A stretch of DNA of 23,878 nucleotides from CAYLLT01 sp964591605 (GCA_964591605.1 CAZQEN010000080.1:1-23878); one strand, 5' to 3'; positions 14,238 through 22,768 are shown, counted from the first letter of the stretch. Made by a program: numbers and translations. The notes: a model not told the origin generated them from the letters alone.

Positions 14238-16742
14238 ATGTCCAAATGTCCCCTGATCGTGTTCCTGTCCATCGGCATCGTCTGTCTGGCAGAGTCTGCA
14301 CTCGCGAAAATGACGCTGGTGCGCGATGGGCGACCCGTCTGCACGATCATCATCGCGTCAAATGCCAGTGAGCAGGAGAAGCAGGGTGCCGAAGATCTCT
14401 CGACCTATCTTTCGAAGATGTCGGGGGCGAAAGTGCCGGTCTCGCAGAGTCTTTCCGTCGAAGGGAACCGTATCCTGCTGGGGGTCGCCGGCCATCCTCC
14501 GGTGGCGGACTGGGGCGGACCGCCGCCGGGTCGAGATGCGGTGGTCATCGAGACGCGCCAGCGCGGGCCGGAAGCATGGGATCTACTGTTAATTGGAGGT
14601 GACGCGCGGGGCGCCGGTTATGCGGTTTACGAATTCCTCGAGCGCTTCCTGGACGTCCGCTGGTTCATGCCGACGGACCTGGGCGAGGAGGTCCCGGAGC
14701 GGAAAACCATCGAGCTGGACACGCTGAAGTGGAGTCACACGCCCGATTACCTGGGCGTGGCCGGGCTGACCTGGCAAGGGGGCCCGGGCGCGGCGGATTG
14801 GCTGCGGCACAACAAGGGCGACGTCGGCTCGCCCACTTACTTCTTCGGGCACAGCTGGAGTGGATACATCAGTCCCACGGAGGAGAATCAGAAAGCGCAT
14901 CCGGAGTGGTTTGCCCGGACCAGGGACGGCAAACGCAGCGAGCAGCTCTGCACCAGCAACCCCGAAGTGATCAGGATTTTCATCGAAAAAGTCACCGAGT
15001 ATTTCGACAAGTCGCCGAGCGCCGTTCTCTGCTCGATCAGCCCGAACGACGGATATGGGTTCTGCACGTGCGAAGGGTGCCGGGCCATTGATGCCCAGTA
15101 CGGCGTCACCGATGACACACAGACCGACCGCTTCATCCACTTCGCCAACACCATCCTCAAAGAGACGAAAAAGAAGCATCCCGGCAAGCTGGTGGGGATA
15201 CTGGCGTATGTGAGCCACACGCGCCCGCCGGTGTCCGCCAAGCCGGATGACAACTACGTCACGCTGATCTGCCACACGCCGTGGGACTTCTGCCACGTTC
15301 ACCCGATCGACGACCCGGACTGCAAACCCAATGGCAAGTTTCGTGAGATGATCGAAGGGTGGACGCGGGTGTGCAAGCACGTGAACGTATACGACTATTA
15401 CGGACACTATGCCGAGATGACGCCGTGGCCGCTGGTGCACAATATCCGCCGGGATCTGCCCTATCTGCGCAGGATCGGCGTGACCGGTTTCATGAGCGAG
15501 ACGCAGCAGCACTGGTCGAACCAGGGGATCAACTTCTACCTGGCGGCGAAGCTGGTCTGGGACACGGACCGCGATGTGGACGCGCTGCTCGATGATTACT
15601 ACCGCCGGTTTTACGGTCCGGCCGAGCAGCCCATGCGCGAGTACTGGACGGGGTGGGAAACGGCCATGGCCAGGCAGCCGTGCCAGAACTGGCTGGGCAT
15701 GTTCACGCCGCAGCTCATGGAAACAAGCGGACGCCTGCTGGATGAAGCCGAAAAGCTGGCCGGCGACAACCAGAAGCTCCAGCGACGCCTGGCTCTGCAT
15801 CGCATCGGGTACCGATTCACCGATGCGTACGCGCGAATGCTGCGTTACGCCGGATCGGGAGATCTGGACCACGCCGTCAAAGCGGGTCGAGAGGCGGTGC
15901 GCATCCTGGAGGCCAGCATGGGAACCGAGCCGCAGGCGTTCTGGGTCCGGCTGTCGTCGGATCAGACCGGCATCAAGATGCTCAAGCATCTGAAGAAGCT
16001 GAATGCCTCCAGGCCGGACGGCGGCCGGGCGCCGGGGGAGCTCTCCACGAACGAAAAGGACGGCGCGGAAATGGTGTATGTGCCGGCGGGTGAGTTCCTG
16101 ATGGGCAGCAGGGAGGGCGAAGGGAGCCCGCACGAGAGCCCCCAGCATACGGTGTATCTGGATGGATACTGGATCTACAAGAACCCGGTCACCGTAGCGC
16201 AGTACAAGCAGTTCTGCGAGTCATCCGGCCGCCAGATGCCCGCGGGGCATCATGGCGCGAAGGAGGATCACCCCGTGGTCAACGTTTCCTGGGAGGACGC
16301 CAGCGCCTATGCCGCGTGGGCAGCTGCCGCTCTTCCCACGGAAGCGCAATGGGAGAAGGCCGCCCGCGGACCGGACGGGCGGCTCTATCCATGGGGAGAC
16401 TACACGGACAGCGTGAAACGTCGCGCCTATACGGTCAGCGATGAGGAACAGACCCGGCCGGTGGGGAAGCACCCGGAAGTTTCATCCCCCTACGGCGCGC
16501 AGGACATGACCGGCAACGTCTGGCAGTGGTGCTCGGACTGGTACGACGCGAACTACTACCGCGATTCCCCGGCCCGCAATCCGACCGGCCCGCCGACCGG
16601 CGTCTCTCGCGTGCTGCGCGGCGGTCGATGGTTCATCAATGATCCGAACTTTTTCCCCGCGGCCTACCGCAACTTTTATCTGCCGGGGCATTATCTGGGT
16701 TTCTGCGGATTCCGGTGTGTGAAACCTGCGGCCGCGCCATGA
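14238..16742 (+). CDS. Secreted DUF4838 protein fused to a C-terminal FGE/SUMF1-like domain
   Basis: An 834-residue exported protein. 'LIVFLSIGIVCLAESALA' gives a signal peptide cut near residue 23. An N-terminal domain like those before GH20/GH67-type barrels follows ('DLLLIGGDARGAGYAVYEFL'; 'LDVRWFMP'). Next comes DUF4838 (about 205-470), marked by 'AHPEWFARTRDGKR', 'LCTSNPEV' and 'SISPNDGYGFCTCEGC' with its Cys-x-Cys-x2-Cys. A helical region precedes an FGE-sulfatase/SUMF1 domain (about 605-830): 'MVYVPAGEFLMGSREGEGSP', 'LPTEAQWEKAARG', 'LYPWGDY', 'QDMTGNVWQWCSDWY', 'RVLRGGRWF' and 'GFRCVKP'. The active-site cysteines of true formylglycine-generating enzymes are missing after RGG, so this domain probably binds rather than oxidises sulfatases. 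ATG 14238 is placed by the signal peptide. The aldolase and symporter follow, suggesting a glycoside-active or carbohydrate-binding role. Confidence 0.9.
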   Translation: MSKCPLIVFLSIGIVCLAESALAKMTLVRDGRPVCTIIIASNASEQEKQGAEDLSTYLSKMSGAKVPVSQSLSVEGNRILLGVAGHPPVADWGGPPPGRDAVVIETRQRGPEAWDLLLIGGDARGAGYAVYEFLERFLDVRWFMPTDLGEEVPERKTIELDTLKWSHTPDYLGVAGLTWQGGPGAADWLRHNKGDVGSPTYFFGHSWSGYISPTEENQKAHPEWFARTRDGKRSEQLCTSNPEVIRIFIEKVTEYFDKSPSAVLCSISPNDGYGFCTCEGCRAIDAQYGVTDDTQTDRFIHFANTILKETKKKHPGKLVGILAYVSHTRPPVSAKPDDNYVTLICHTPWDFCHVHPIDDPDCKPNGKFREMIEGWTRVCKHVNVYDYYGHYAEMTPWPLVHNIRRDLPYLRRIGVTGFMSETQQHWSNQGINFYLAAKLVWDTDRDVDALLDDYYRRFYGPAEQPMREYWTGWETAMARQPCQNWLGMFTPQLMETSGRLLDEAEKLAGDNQKLQRRLALHRIGYRFTDAYARMLRYAGSGDLDHAVKAGREAVRILEASMGTEPQAFWVRLSSDQTGIKMLKHLKKLNASRPDGGRAPGELSTNEKDGAEMVYVPAGEFLMGSREGEGSPHESPQHTVYLDGYWIYKNPVTVAQYKQFCESSGRQMPAGHHGAKEDHPVVNVSWEDASAYAAWAAAALPTEAQWEKAARGPDGRLYPWGDYTDSVKRRAYTVSDEEQTRPVGKHPEVSSPYGAQDMTGNVWQWCSDWYDANYYRDSPARNPTGPPTGVSRVLRGGRWFINDPNFFPAAYRNFYLPGHYLGFCGFRCVKPAAAP

Positions 16743-16774
16743 TTCCGCGAGTTGTCCAGAGGGCTTGATCAAGT

Positions 16775-17566
16775 ATGACCGTGCCAGCAAACCTGTTCAC
16801 GTCCGCCGCGGGAGTCCGCCGCATCGTGCGGGGGACCGCCATTTACAGCGGATCGCCGCAACTGGCGGAGCTGGCCATACGCATCGGCTTTGACACCGTC
16901 TGGATCGAGATGGAGCACGGACCGACCGACTTCTCGCAGGCCCAGGCCATCTGCCAGGCTGCGCAGGCCGCAGGCGGCTTTGGAACCATCCGTGTTGCCG
17001 ACGGGCAGCGCAGCAGCATACTTCGCGCGCTGGAAGTCGGAGCACGCATGATTGTCGTGCCGATGGTTGATTCCGCTGACCAGGCTCGATCGGTGGTGCA
17101 ATTCGGGAAGTTTCCGCCGCTCGGCCAGCGTGGTTTCAATACGCGCACGCGTGGTCTCGACTACGGTCTCCGGACCATTCCCGAGATGTTCGAACACGCA
17201 AACGCGTGGACGCATCTGTTCGTACAGATTGAAACGCGGGCAGCGGTCGCGAATCTGCGTGAAATCTGCGGGGTGCAGGGACTTTCCGGCATCCTGATCG
17301 GCCCGGGCGATCTTTCGGTCGCCCTGGGCGCGCCCGGCCATTTCGCAAATCCCGAGCTGGTCAGCACAGTTGGTGCATGCATTCAGACCGCCCGGTCGGC
17401 CGGTCTGCACGCGGGGGTGGCTGTGTCGCCGGGACCGTTGCTCGACGCGGCCGTGAAGGCAGGAGCCGATCTCGCTTTCTGCGGCGGCGATATCGCGAGT
17501 CTCGTCGAGCCGTGGCGACAGATCATCGCGACGCTTCCAGGCACGACCATTGAATCCTGCTCATGA
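16775..17566 (+). CDS. HpcH/HpaI-family class II aldolase
   Basis: A 263-residue metal-dependent aldolase of the HpcH/HpaI family, which cleaves or forms 2-keto-3-deoxy sugar acids and related 4-hydroxy-2-oxoacids to give pyruvate or an analogue plus an aldehyde. Visible: 'WIEMEHGP' with His48 (general base position), 'GTIRVADG' with Arg73, 'VQIETRAA' with Glu153 and 'LIGPGDLSVALG' with Asp179, the two metal ligands. Length is normal. It starts 32 bases after the DUF4838-FGE gene; the ribosome site is weak (AGAGGG, rather far). Its last codons overlap the symporter start as ATGA, so the two are translationally coupled. The pairing suggests uptake of a sugar or sugar acid and cleavage of its 2-keto-3-deoxy derivative; exact substrate unknown. 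Confidence 0.93.
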   Translation: MTVPANLFTSAAGVRRIVRGTAIYSGSPQLAELAIRIGFDTVWIEMEHGPTDFSQAQAICQAAQAAGGFGTIRVADGQRSSILRALEVGARMIVVPMVDSADQARSVVQFGKFPPLGQRGFNTRTRGLDYGLRTIPEMFEHANAWTHLFVQIETRAAVANLREICGVQGLSGILIGPGDLSVALGAPGHFANPELVSTVGACIQTARSAGLHAGVAVSPGPLLDAAVKAGADLAFCGGDIASLVEPWRQIIATLPGTTIESCS

Positions 17567-19140
17567 TGCAACTCGCAGATACCGGGGCTCGACTGTCCTT
17601 TGGCTGGCCAGACTGGCTGATCATCGGGCTCTATCTCCTGATGCTGCTGGGCATCGGCGGCTGGCACGCGCGTCGTCAGCGGACGATCAAAGAATATTTC
17701 CTGGCCGGCAAGCATATGGGCTGGCTGCCGCTGGGTCTTTCGCTGATGGCGGCGCTGAACAGCGGCATCGATTACCTGGCCCAGCCGTCGGCGTTTCTCA
17801 AGTTCGGCATCGTGATCATCCTCGGCAGTCTCTCCTGGCTGGTGCTCTATCCCTATGCGTTCTTTGTGACCATGCCGATGTACCGCAGGCTGGATGTCTA
17901 CTCCGCGTACGAGTACCTGGAGTACCGGTTCAATCTGGCCGTCCGCTGCCTGGCGGCCGTGATCTTCATCTTCTGGCGCCTCGGCTGGATGGCGACGGCA
18001 CTGTACGCACCGTGTATTGCCTTCCACACCGCAACGGGCGGCCAACTCCCCCTGAAAACCATGATTCTGCTCATGGGGGTGGTTGCCACCCTATACACCA
18101 TGCTGGGAGGAATCAAGGCGGTCATCTGGACCGAGGTCATTCAGTTCCTGGTGATGTTCGGCGGGTTGCTGCTGACGACCGCGGTTATTTTCGCGAAGAC
18201 GTCGATCGACCCATCAGACTTCTGGAACGCCGCATTCCACAGTCACTCTTCGGCACCGCCCCAACCTGCCGGCGGCTTCCTTTCGCAACTGGTGGAGCTC
18301 TTTCGCCGTCCGGTCACATGGTACGGCATTCTGCTGGCGACGATCATCGGTCGATTGCCAGTCTACACCAGCGACCAGGTGATGGTCCAGCGTTTCCAGA
18401 CCTCGCGGAGCATCCGTGACCTGCGCCAGGGATTCATCATCACCGCGGTGAGCGATTCTGTCTGGATGATCGCCTTGACGCTGGTCGGCGTGGCGCTGAG
18501 CGTCTATTTCAGGGGGCAGCAGCTTCCGGATTGGGTCGCCGCCAATACGGATCAGTACTTTCCCTATTTCATGTCGCTCGTGTTTCCCCGGGGCGCCACC
18601 GGTCCGGTCATTGCCGCCATTGTGGCCGCTTCCCTCTCGGCGATCGCATCGGCCATCAACTCGCAGAGCGCGGTGATCTTCGTCGATTTCTACAGCCGTC
18701 TTGTGCAGGGGAGACGACGCCCGAGCGAGGAGCTCTCGGCAGACGAGCAGCGCGCGCAGATGCGCATCTCGCGATTCGCCGCAGTCGTGGCGGGCCTCAC
18801 GGGCACGCTCATCGCGACGCAGCTCGATCGCCTCGGGACCGTTTTCGAGATCGCCAACAAGGTGATTCAGACACCTACCGGCCCCATTCTGGCCATCTTC
18901 TGGCTGGGGATGTTCACGCAGCGAGCCAACAGCGCGAGCGTGTTCATCGCGGGGCTGATCGGCACGGCGATCGGCATTTATGTCGCCTTCTTCAGTTCCT
19001 TGAGCTTCTTGTGGCCGTCGGTGTTGTCGTTTGGAGCCGCTCTGGCCGTTGGCCTAATCCTCGGACTCTTCACACCACCTTCCGAAGCCGCCCGGCAGTG
19101 GAACTGGCACGCGATCTGTCGCCGCCCACTCCCTGAATAG
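17563..19140 (+). CDS. Sodium:solute symporter (SSS family), intact
   Basis: A 525-residue inner-membrane transporter of the SSS family, importing a solute with Na+. Family features run in order: a first helix 'WLIIGLYLLMLLGIGGWHAR', 'TIKEYFLAGKHMGWLPLGLS', 'AYEYLEYRFNLAVRCLAAV', 'TLYTMLGGIKAVIWTEVIQF' and 'YTSDQVMVQRFQTSRSIRDL', then 'IAAIVAASLSAIASAINSQS', and a C-terminal helix ending 'LGLFTPPSEAARQW'. About 13 membrane helices are expected. The start ATG overlaps the aldolase stop by four bases (ATGA). It is the last intact gene of the rightward unit; the decayed LacI-type regulator begins about 30 bases later. It is a different paralogue from the truncated symporter at 3789, so it is not the donor of that fragment. 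Substrate probably a sugar or sugar acid, from the aldolase. Confidence 0.94.
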   Translation: MMQLADTGARLSFGWPDWLIIGLYLLMLLGIGGWHARRQRTIKEYFLAGKHMGWLPLGLSLMAALNSGIDYLAQPSAFLKFGIVIILGSLSWLVLYPYAFFVTMPMYRRLDVYSAYEYLEYRFNLAVRCLAAVIFIFWRLGWMATALYAPCIAFHTATGGQLPLKTMILLMGVVATLYTMLGGIKAVIWTEVIQFLVMFGGLLLTTAVIFAKTSIDPSDFWNAAFHSHSSAPPQPAGGFLSQLVELFRRPVTWYGILLATIIGRLPVYTSDQVMVQRFQTSRSIRDLRQGFIITAVSDSVWMIALTLVGVALSVYFRGQQLPDWVAANTDQYFPYFMSLVFPRGATGPVIAAIVAASLSAIASAINSQSAVIFVDFYSRLVQGRRRPSEELSADEQRAQMRISRFAAVVAGLTGTLIATQLDRLGTVFEIANKVIQTPTGPILAIFWLGMFTQRANSASVFIAGLIGTAIGIYVAFFSSLSFLWPSVLSFGAALAVGLILGLFTPPSEAARQWNWHAICRRPLPE

Positions 19141-19170
19141 CCGCAGCGGGGTAGTACGGTCTGGCACTCG

Positions 19171-19671
19171 ATGCGATGCCCTCGAACATGCCATGGCACC
19201 GGTCGCCAGCGCATCGCGCATTTGAGTGCCGGCAAACGGGGCGCCCCGGCGTGCGAACGGCGCGAGGGGGATCCCCAGGCACTGACTGCGGCCTGCCTGC
19301 CCATGCATCCCGGCCTGATCATCGGCATCTCGTTAGAGCCGACCGATGCGAAGGTCAGTACGAAGGCACTGCTCGAGTCGGTCACGCCCCCCACCGCCAT
19401 CTTTGCCGTCGACGATCCCATGGCTACCGCTGCCACGACGTGACCCACCATCGATGTCTCCGCGTTCCGGAAGGTATTGCTGTGATGGGCTCCGACGATA
19501 CTGCGCTGGCCCGCAGCTTCGCCTCTCCGGTGTGCAGGTGAGTGCACAGAATTGCGGCGGCTGACCATGGAACGGCTCCTGGGGCGCTTGCAGGTCCCAC
19601 AGTCTCCCCCGGAGCGCGTGGTGGTGCCGACGCACCCGAGGATCGAGAATCCCGCGGCAGCAGGCGACTGA
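19171..19671 (+). pseudogene. LacI-family regulator pseudogene (sensor-domain remnant, frameshifted)
   Basis: Three successive frame pieces rebuild the second half of a LacI-type sugar-binding regulator. Piece 1 (19171 to about 19440): 'GRQRIAHLSAGKRGAPACER', then 'QALTAACLPMHPGLIIG' and 'LLESVTPPTAIFAVDDPMAT'. Piece 2, in another frame (about 19440-19541): 'LRVPEGIAVMGSDDTALARS'. Piece 3, back in the first frame (about 19531-19671): 'ELRRLTMERLLGRLQ' and 'PPERVVVPTHPRIEN', ending at TGA 19669-19671. These match in order the GH-RIA, PPTAIFA-DD-MA, VP-DIAV-GFDD and E-GRLA-ERLL segments of the family. The DNA-binding domain and first half of the sensor are missing, and at least two frameshifts are needed. 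It lies directly after the symporter, so it may be the former regulator of the aldolase/symporter unit. Confidence 0.8.
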
Positions 19672-20118
19672 ACGCCAGTCTTGTTTCTCTTCCAGGGGGC
19701 GAACGCTGCGGCCCGGCCTGTGCGGAGCTGGATGATCGGATGCCTTCATTACCGGACCCTGCACATGGGCGAAAACCAGTTGTATCCTGCAGTAGACGCG
19801 TGTCACCAGTGGTCCGACACAGGCATGGACGCGACCAGGCTCCATACCAGCGGCCGCAATCGTACTTCCCGGCCCCGGCGCCTCCTCGCGGTCAACATGT
19901 GCCGCACCACGCTGAGCCCGCTGCTGAACCACTGGGCCATCGCCGGCCAGGAGATCCTCGCCAGCGCCCGCGATCGCTTGCGCAAGGTCCTCGGCCCTGA
20001 CAGGTCGTCACTCGAAGGCAGGTGGGACGTGCTGCCCGAAGGCTGGAAAACAAGCTGATCCCTTCTGCCGCCGGGCCAGCGGTACGTTCGGACAGCTACA
20101 GGGTGGCGCTGACCTTCA
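19672..20118 (+). other. Unassigned sequence after the LacI pseudogene
   Basis: No confident gene between the LacI remnant and the GH28 stop. One plus-strand frame (19681-20058, up to 125 residues) ends 'ILASARDRLRKVLGPDRSSL' and 'WDVLPEGWKTS', which looks more protein-like than its shadows, but the first part is poor in family-like motifs and there is no ribosome site. It may be a further decayed fragment, in keeping with the pseudogene before it. I cannot name a parent family. Confidence 0.35.
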
Positions 20119-21759
20119 TCAGGGCGGCAGGCGATTGGCTGACTGGAATAGAACCTGCTGGGCAACCGGGGTCATCATTTCGAACGGCGTCGCTGCGGCG
20201 TGCAGATCGTTTCCGGTCGCCACCACTGAGCCGGTGTTACCCGACAGACGCAGGAACACCTGCGTGCCGCGGGGCGCGACGCAATCGCGCACTCGCGCTC
20301 CCCGGACGTCGTTCAAGGCGATGACCGGCTCCCCGCCTGTGACCGACTGCCCACTGAACGCGGCGATATCGAGCTGCCGGACGTCATCGCAGACCAGGAC
20401 CGATCGAAAGTCCGGATGTCTGGGGCGGACTTCGACATTCTGAAGGCTCAGATTCTCGACGTGACGGCAACAGAACCCGTACGCCGGCAGGGCCCCGAAC
20501 ATGGTGCATTCCGGGGAAGCCTGTTCGCGCTCGGGCATCGATGCGCTTGCCTGGGCACGCGTACCACCGCCGGCCATGGAAATCCGCACATGGCGGAGCG
20601 TCACGTTTTCGATTCGGTGATCCGGTATACCGGCGATCGCACAACCGATCTGGCCCGCCTCGTCAGCAACGATGTTGCTGATGATGACATTCCGCAGCGC
20701 CCCGACATCCGGCGGCGGCGAACCAGGCAGAACCGGGCGGGCGCGGTTGCCGAGCCGCAGGAAGAGCGGGGCCGTGACCCCGGTCATGGTGATGTTGGAG
20801 ACGACCACCTGATCGAGCACGCCGCCGTCCACGCTCTCCAGTGCGACGCCGGCCAGTCCGCCGGGGGCGCCGTCGAGCACCTCGCGGCTCTCCGACGGCC
20901 GGATCACGCAATTGCTCACCGTGATGTTTTTGAAGCCGCCGTTGCTCTCGGTCCCCAGCTTGATCGCGTTGCAGTGACTGCTGATGATGCAATTGGTGAC
21001 GGTGACGTTTTCGCAGGCGCGGTTCCCGGTGCTCTTGAGCGTGATGCCGTCGTCGCCGGTGTCACCGAGGCAATCGCTGATGCGAACGTCGCGGCAGCAG
21101 TCGATATCCATCATGTCGTTGTTGTAGTGGGCGTGGGACAGCACGCGGATGCCATGGATGGCCACGTCATCGCAGGCCAGATAATGCTGCATCCAGCCGG
21201 GCGAGTTGAGCAGGGTGACATTCTCGACCCGTACGCGGCGGCAGGAGACGAACCGCAGTACGTACGGCCGGCGCAGCCCGCGTTTGCGTGGAAATGCGGC
21301 TCCCTGGCCATCGATCTTCCCTTCGCCACAGATGGTTACGTCATGCTGGTTTTCCGCATAGATGAGGCTGGGGCACGGGACCTCCTTTGAGCGGGAGTCA
21401 AACGCCGGCACAACGGTTTCGTAATCACCCATCGATGGGCTGGCCAGCAGGGTCGCACCCGCTTCGATCCGCAATGTGATGTGGGACTTGAGGAACAGCG
21501 AGCCGGACAAGTACCTGCCGGACGACAACAATACGGTTCCCCCACCGCGACCGGCCGCGGCGTCGATCGCCTGCTGAATCGCTGCTGTATCCAGCGTGTG
21601 GCCGTCGGCGATTGCGCCGTGGTCGCGCACATCAATGCTGCCGTATGCCGGGCGCGAAGCAACGCCGGTCTGAGTACCGGCCGGCTGCATAGGCGGCGAC
21701 ACGGACCAAACCAGGAGCCCGATAATTGGGAACGACAGCTGTGTCAATCGAGTGGGCAC
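20119..21759 (-). CDS. GH28-like (polygalacturonase/pectate-lyase fold) exported hydrolase
   Basis: A 546-residue right-handed beta-helix protein. The start 'YGSIDVRDHGAIADGHTLDT' and 'AIQQAIDAAAGRGGGTVLLS' is the classic pectin-lyase-fold opening, and 'LRIEAGATLLASPSMGDYE' follows as in GH28 rhamnogalacturonan/galacturonan hydrolases. Catalytic motifs are recognisable but varied: 'NNDMMDID' for NTDGID (Asp215), 'GDTGDDGITLKS' with Asp236-Asp237, and 'SHCNAIKLGTE' with His262 for the G-H-G motif. I see no clear RIK motif. A hydrophobic N-terminus 'LSFPIIGLLVWSVSPP' suggests export. The start is GTG 21759; an in-frame TGA lies 9 bases upstream, and GGAG is only one base before it, so initiation may be weak or begin at the TTG four codons in. 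It is third in the leftward unit after the isomerase. Role: cleavage of acidic plant or algal polysaccharide, by family. Confidence 0.85.
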   Translation of the reverse strand: MPTRLTQLSFPIIGLLVWSVSPPMQPAGTQTGVASRPAYGSIDVRDHGAIADGHTLDTAAIQQAIDAAAGRGGGTVLLSSGRYLSGSLFLKSHITLRIEAGATLLASPSMGDYETVVPAFDSRSKEVPCPSLIYAENQHDVTICGEGKIDGQGAAFPRKRGLRRPYVLRFVSCRRVRVENVTLLNSPGWMQHYLACDDVAIHGIRVLSHAHYNNDMMDIDCCRDVRISDCLGDTGDDGITLKSTGNRACENVTVTNCIISSHCNAIKLGTESNGGFKNITVSNCVIRPSESREVLDGAPGGLAGVALESVDGGVLDQVVVSNITMTGVTAPLFLRLGNRARPVLPGSPPPDVGALRNVIISNIVADEAGQIGCAIAGIPDHRIENVTLRHVRISMAGGGTRAQASASMPEREQASPECTMFGALPAYGFCCRHVENLSLQNVEVRPRHPDFRSVLVCDDVRQLDIAAFSGQSVTGGEPVIALNDVRGARVRDCVAPRGTQVFLRLSGNTGSVVATGNDLHAAATPFEMMTPVAQQVLFQSANRLPP

Positions 21760-21800
21760 ACTCCATCAGCGAAATCATGCGGAACCGCAGAAGCTCTTGA

Positions 21801-21857
21801 GGGTGTGACACAAGCGTCTCGCCTGCGCTGCACCGGCTGGACGCCGGTGCCACACCC
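21801..21857. repeat. Dispersed planctomycete-type hairpin repeat, copy 1
   Basis: A nested palindrome: outer arms GGGTGTG (21801-21807) and CACACCC (21851-21857), inner hairpin CACCGGC-TGGAC-GCCGGTG (21831-21849). It fills most of the gap between the isomerase stop and the GH28 start. The inner hairpin with TGGA in its loop resembles the last hairpin of copy 2 at 22801, so the two belong to one repeat type. It could end, attenuate or stabilise the leftward transcript. Confidence 0.65.
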
Positions 21858-21874
21858 GGGAACTCAGTCGATGG

Positions 21875-22768
21875 CTACGACAGCCAGGCCTTGAACGTAT
21901 CGAGAAACCGGCGCGCGTACAGATCAAGGTTCTCGATGTCGCCGCCGCCCCGCAGGGGTGAACACATCTCGAACGCAATGCCGCCTCTGTACCCGACCTC
22001 GCGCAGCGCGGCGAAGAAGGCTGGATAGTCGATAAAGCCCTCGCCGGGCGGGACGGCGCGGATCTCGTCCAGCATGCGCTCGTAATTGTTGCCCTTGCCG
22101 GGGTGGTGGTACTTGAACCGCGGCCGCCGCACATAATCGGCGACGGTCGTGTGGACGATGCGCGAGCCGAGATGCCGAACGCTCTCGGCCAGATCGTCGC
22201 CCTGCAGCGCCACCGCCCAGGCGTCGAAACAGGCCCTGCAGTTCGGGCGATTCACCTCGTCGATCAGGTCGGCCAGCGAGAGGTAATGCCCAGCAATGTC
22301 ATCGTGGTTCTGCACGCCCACGGTGACACCCTGCTGGCCGGCGATATCGCAGGCCTGGCGCAGAAAATCCACGCTGCGCCGCCACTGCGCCGCGTAGTCT
22401 TGGTGATCGTGGGCCGGGCCGGTGAACAGGCGAAGAATCGGAGCGCCCAGGCGTCTGGCCGTCTCGACCCACTGCTTGATGGCCACGAGCTGCATCTCGG
22501 CCACCGGAGCAAACGACGCGCCGCTGCCTGCGCCCGGGTCGTTGTAACCTGCCAGGCACGCGACCTCGAGGCGATGCTGCGACAGCAACTCCGCGAGATG
22601 ATCGAGTTGGGCGGGATCGTAATCCAGGGCCGAGAGATGCGGCCGCTTGGTCATCAGCATGACCGCGGAGTAACCCAGCCGGGCGGCGCGAGGAATGAAC
22701 TCTTCCAGACTCAGGCGCGCCTGACCCCAGAGGCCCGCATAGCTGACGGAGTGCAGGATGGGTTTCAT
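21875..22768 (-). CDS. Sugar-phosphate isomerase/epimerase-like TIM-barrel protein
   Basis: A 297-residue protein of the xylose-isomerase-like TIM-barrel (AP endonuclease 2) superfamily, whose members isomerise or epimerise sugars, inositols and keto-sugars using a divalent metal. Metal-site segments are visible: 'GVTVGVQNHDDIAG' (Gln153-Asn154-His155), 'CFDAWAVALQG' (Asp182), 'IVHTTVADY' (His206) and 'GIAFEMCSP' (Glu267). The first metal ligand is Gln, not the usual Glu, a form I know from a planctomycete/Lentisphaerae subgroup, so it is probably natural. There is no signal peptide, so it is cytoplasmic. The start is ATG 22768, since the 70 open codons upstream are translated hairpin repeat; AGGA is very close and GAGGGA is a better-spaced alternative. 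It lies between the DUF4838 and GH28 genes and probably processes the sugar they release. Confidence 0.9.
   Translation of the reverse strand: MKPILHSVSYAGLWGQARLSLEEFIPRAARLGYSAVMLMTKRPHLSALDYDPAQLDHLAELLSQHRLEVACLAGYNDPGAGSGASFAPVAEMQLVAIKQWVETARRLGAPILRLFTGPAHDHQDYAAQWRRSVDFLRQACDIAGQQGVTVGVQNHDDIAGHYLSLADLIDEVNRPNCRACFDAWAVALQGDDLAESVRHLGSRIVHTTVADYVRRPRFKYHHPGKGNNYERMLDEIRAVPPGEGFIDYPAFFAALREVGYRGGIAFEMCSPLRGGGDIENLDLYARRFLDTFKAWLS

Noticed and set aside
14589..16148. Long minus-strand open frame of 519 codons
   Set aside because: It is antisense to the DUF4838-FGE gene, whose motifs are clear; the translation is Arg/Val/His-rich and unrecognisable.
14238..16742. Active formylglycine-generating enzyme (sulfatase activator)
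   Set aside because: The Cys pair needed for catalysis is absent and the protein is exported with no sulfatase gene nearby.
19681..20058. Possible C-terminus of a corrinoid methyltransferase (MttB-like)
   Set aside because: 'ARDRLRKVLG' only loosely resembles the end of that family, and no pterin- or corrinoid-related motif precedes it; left unassigned.
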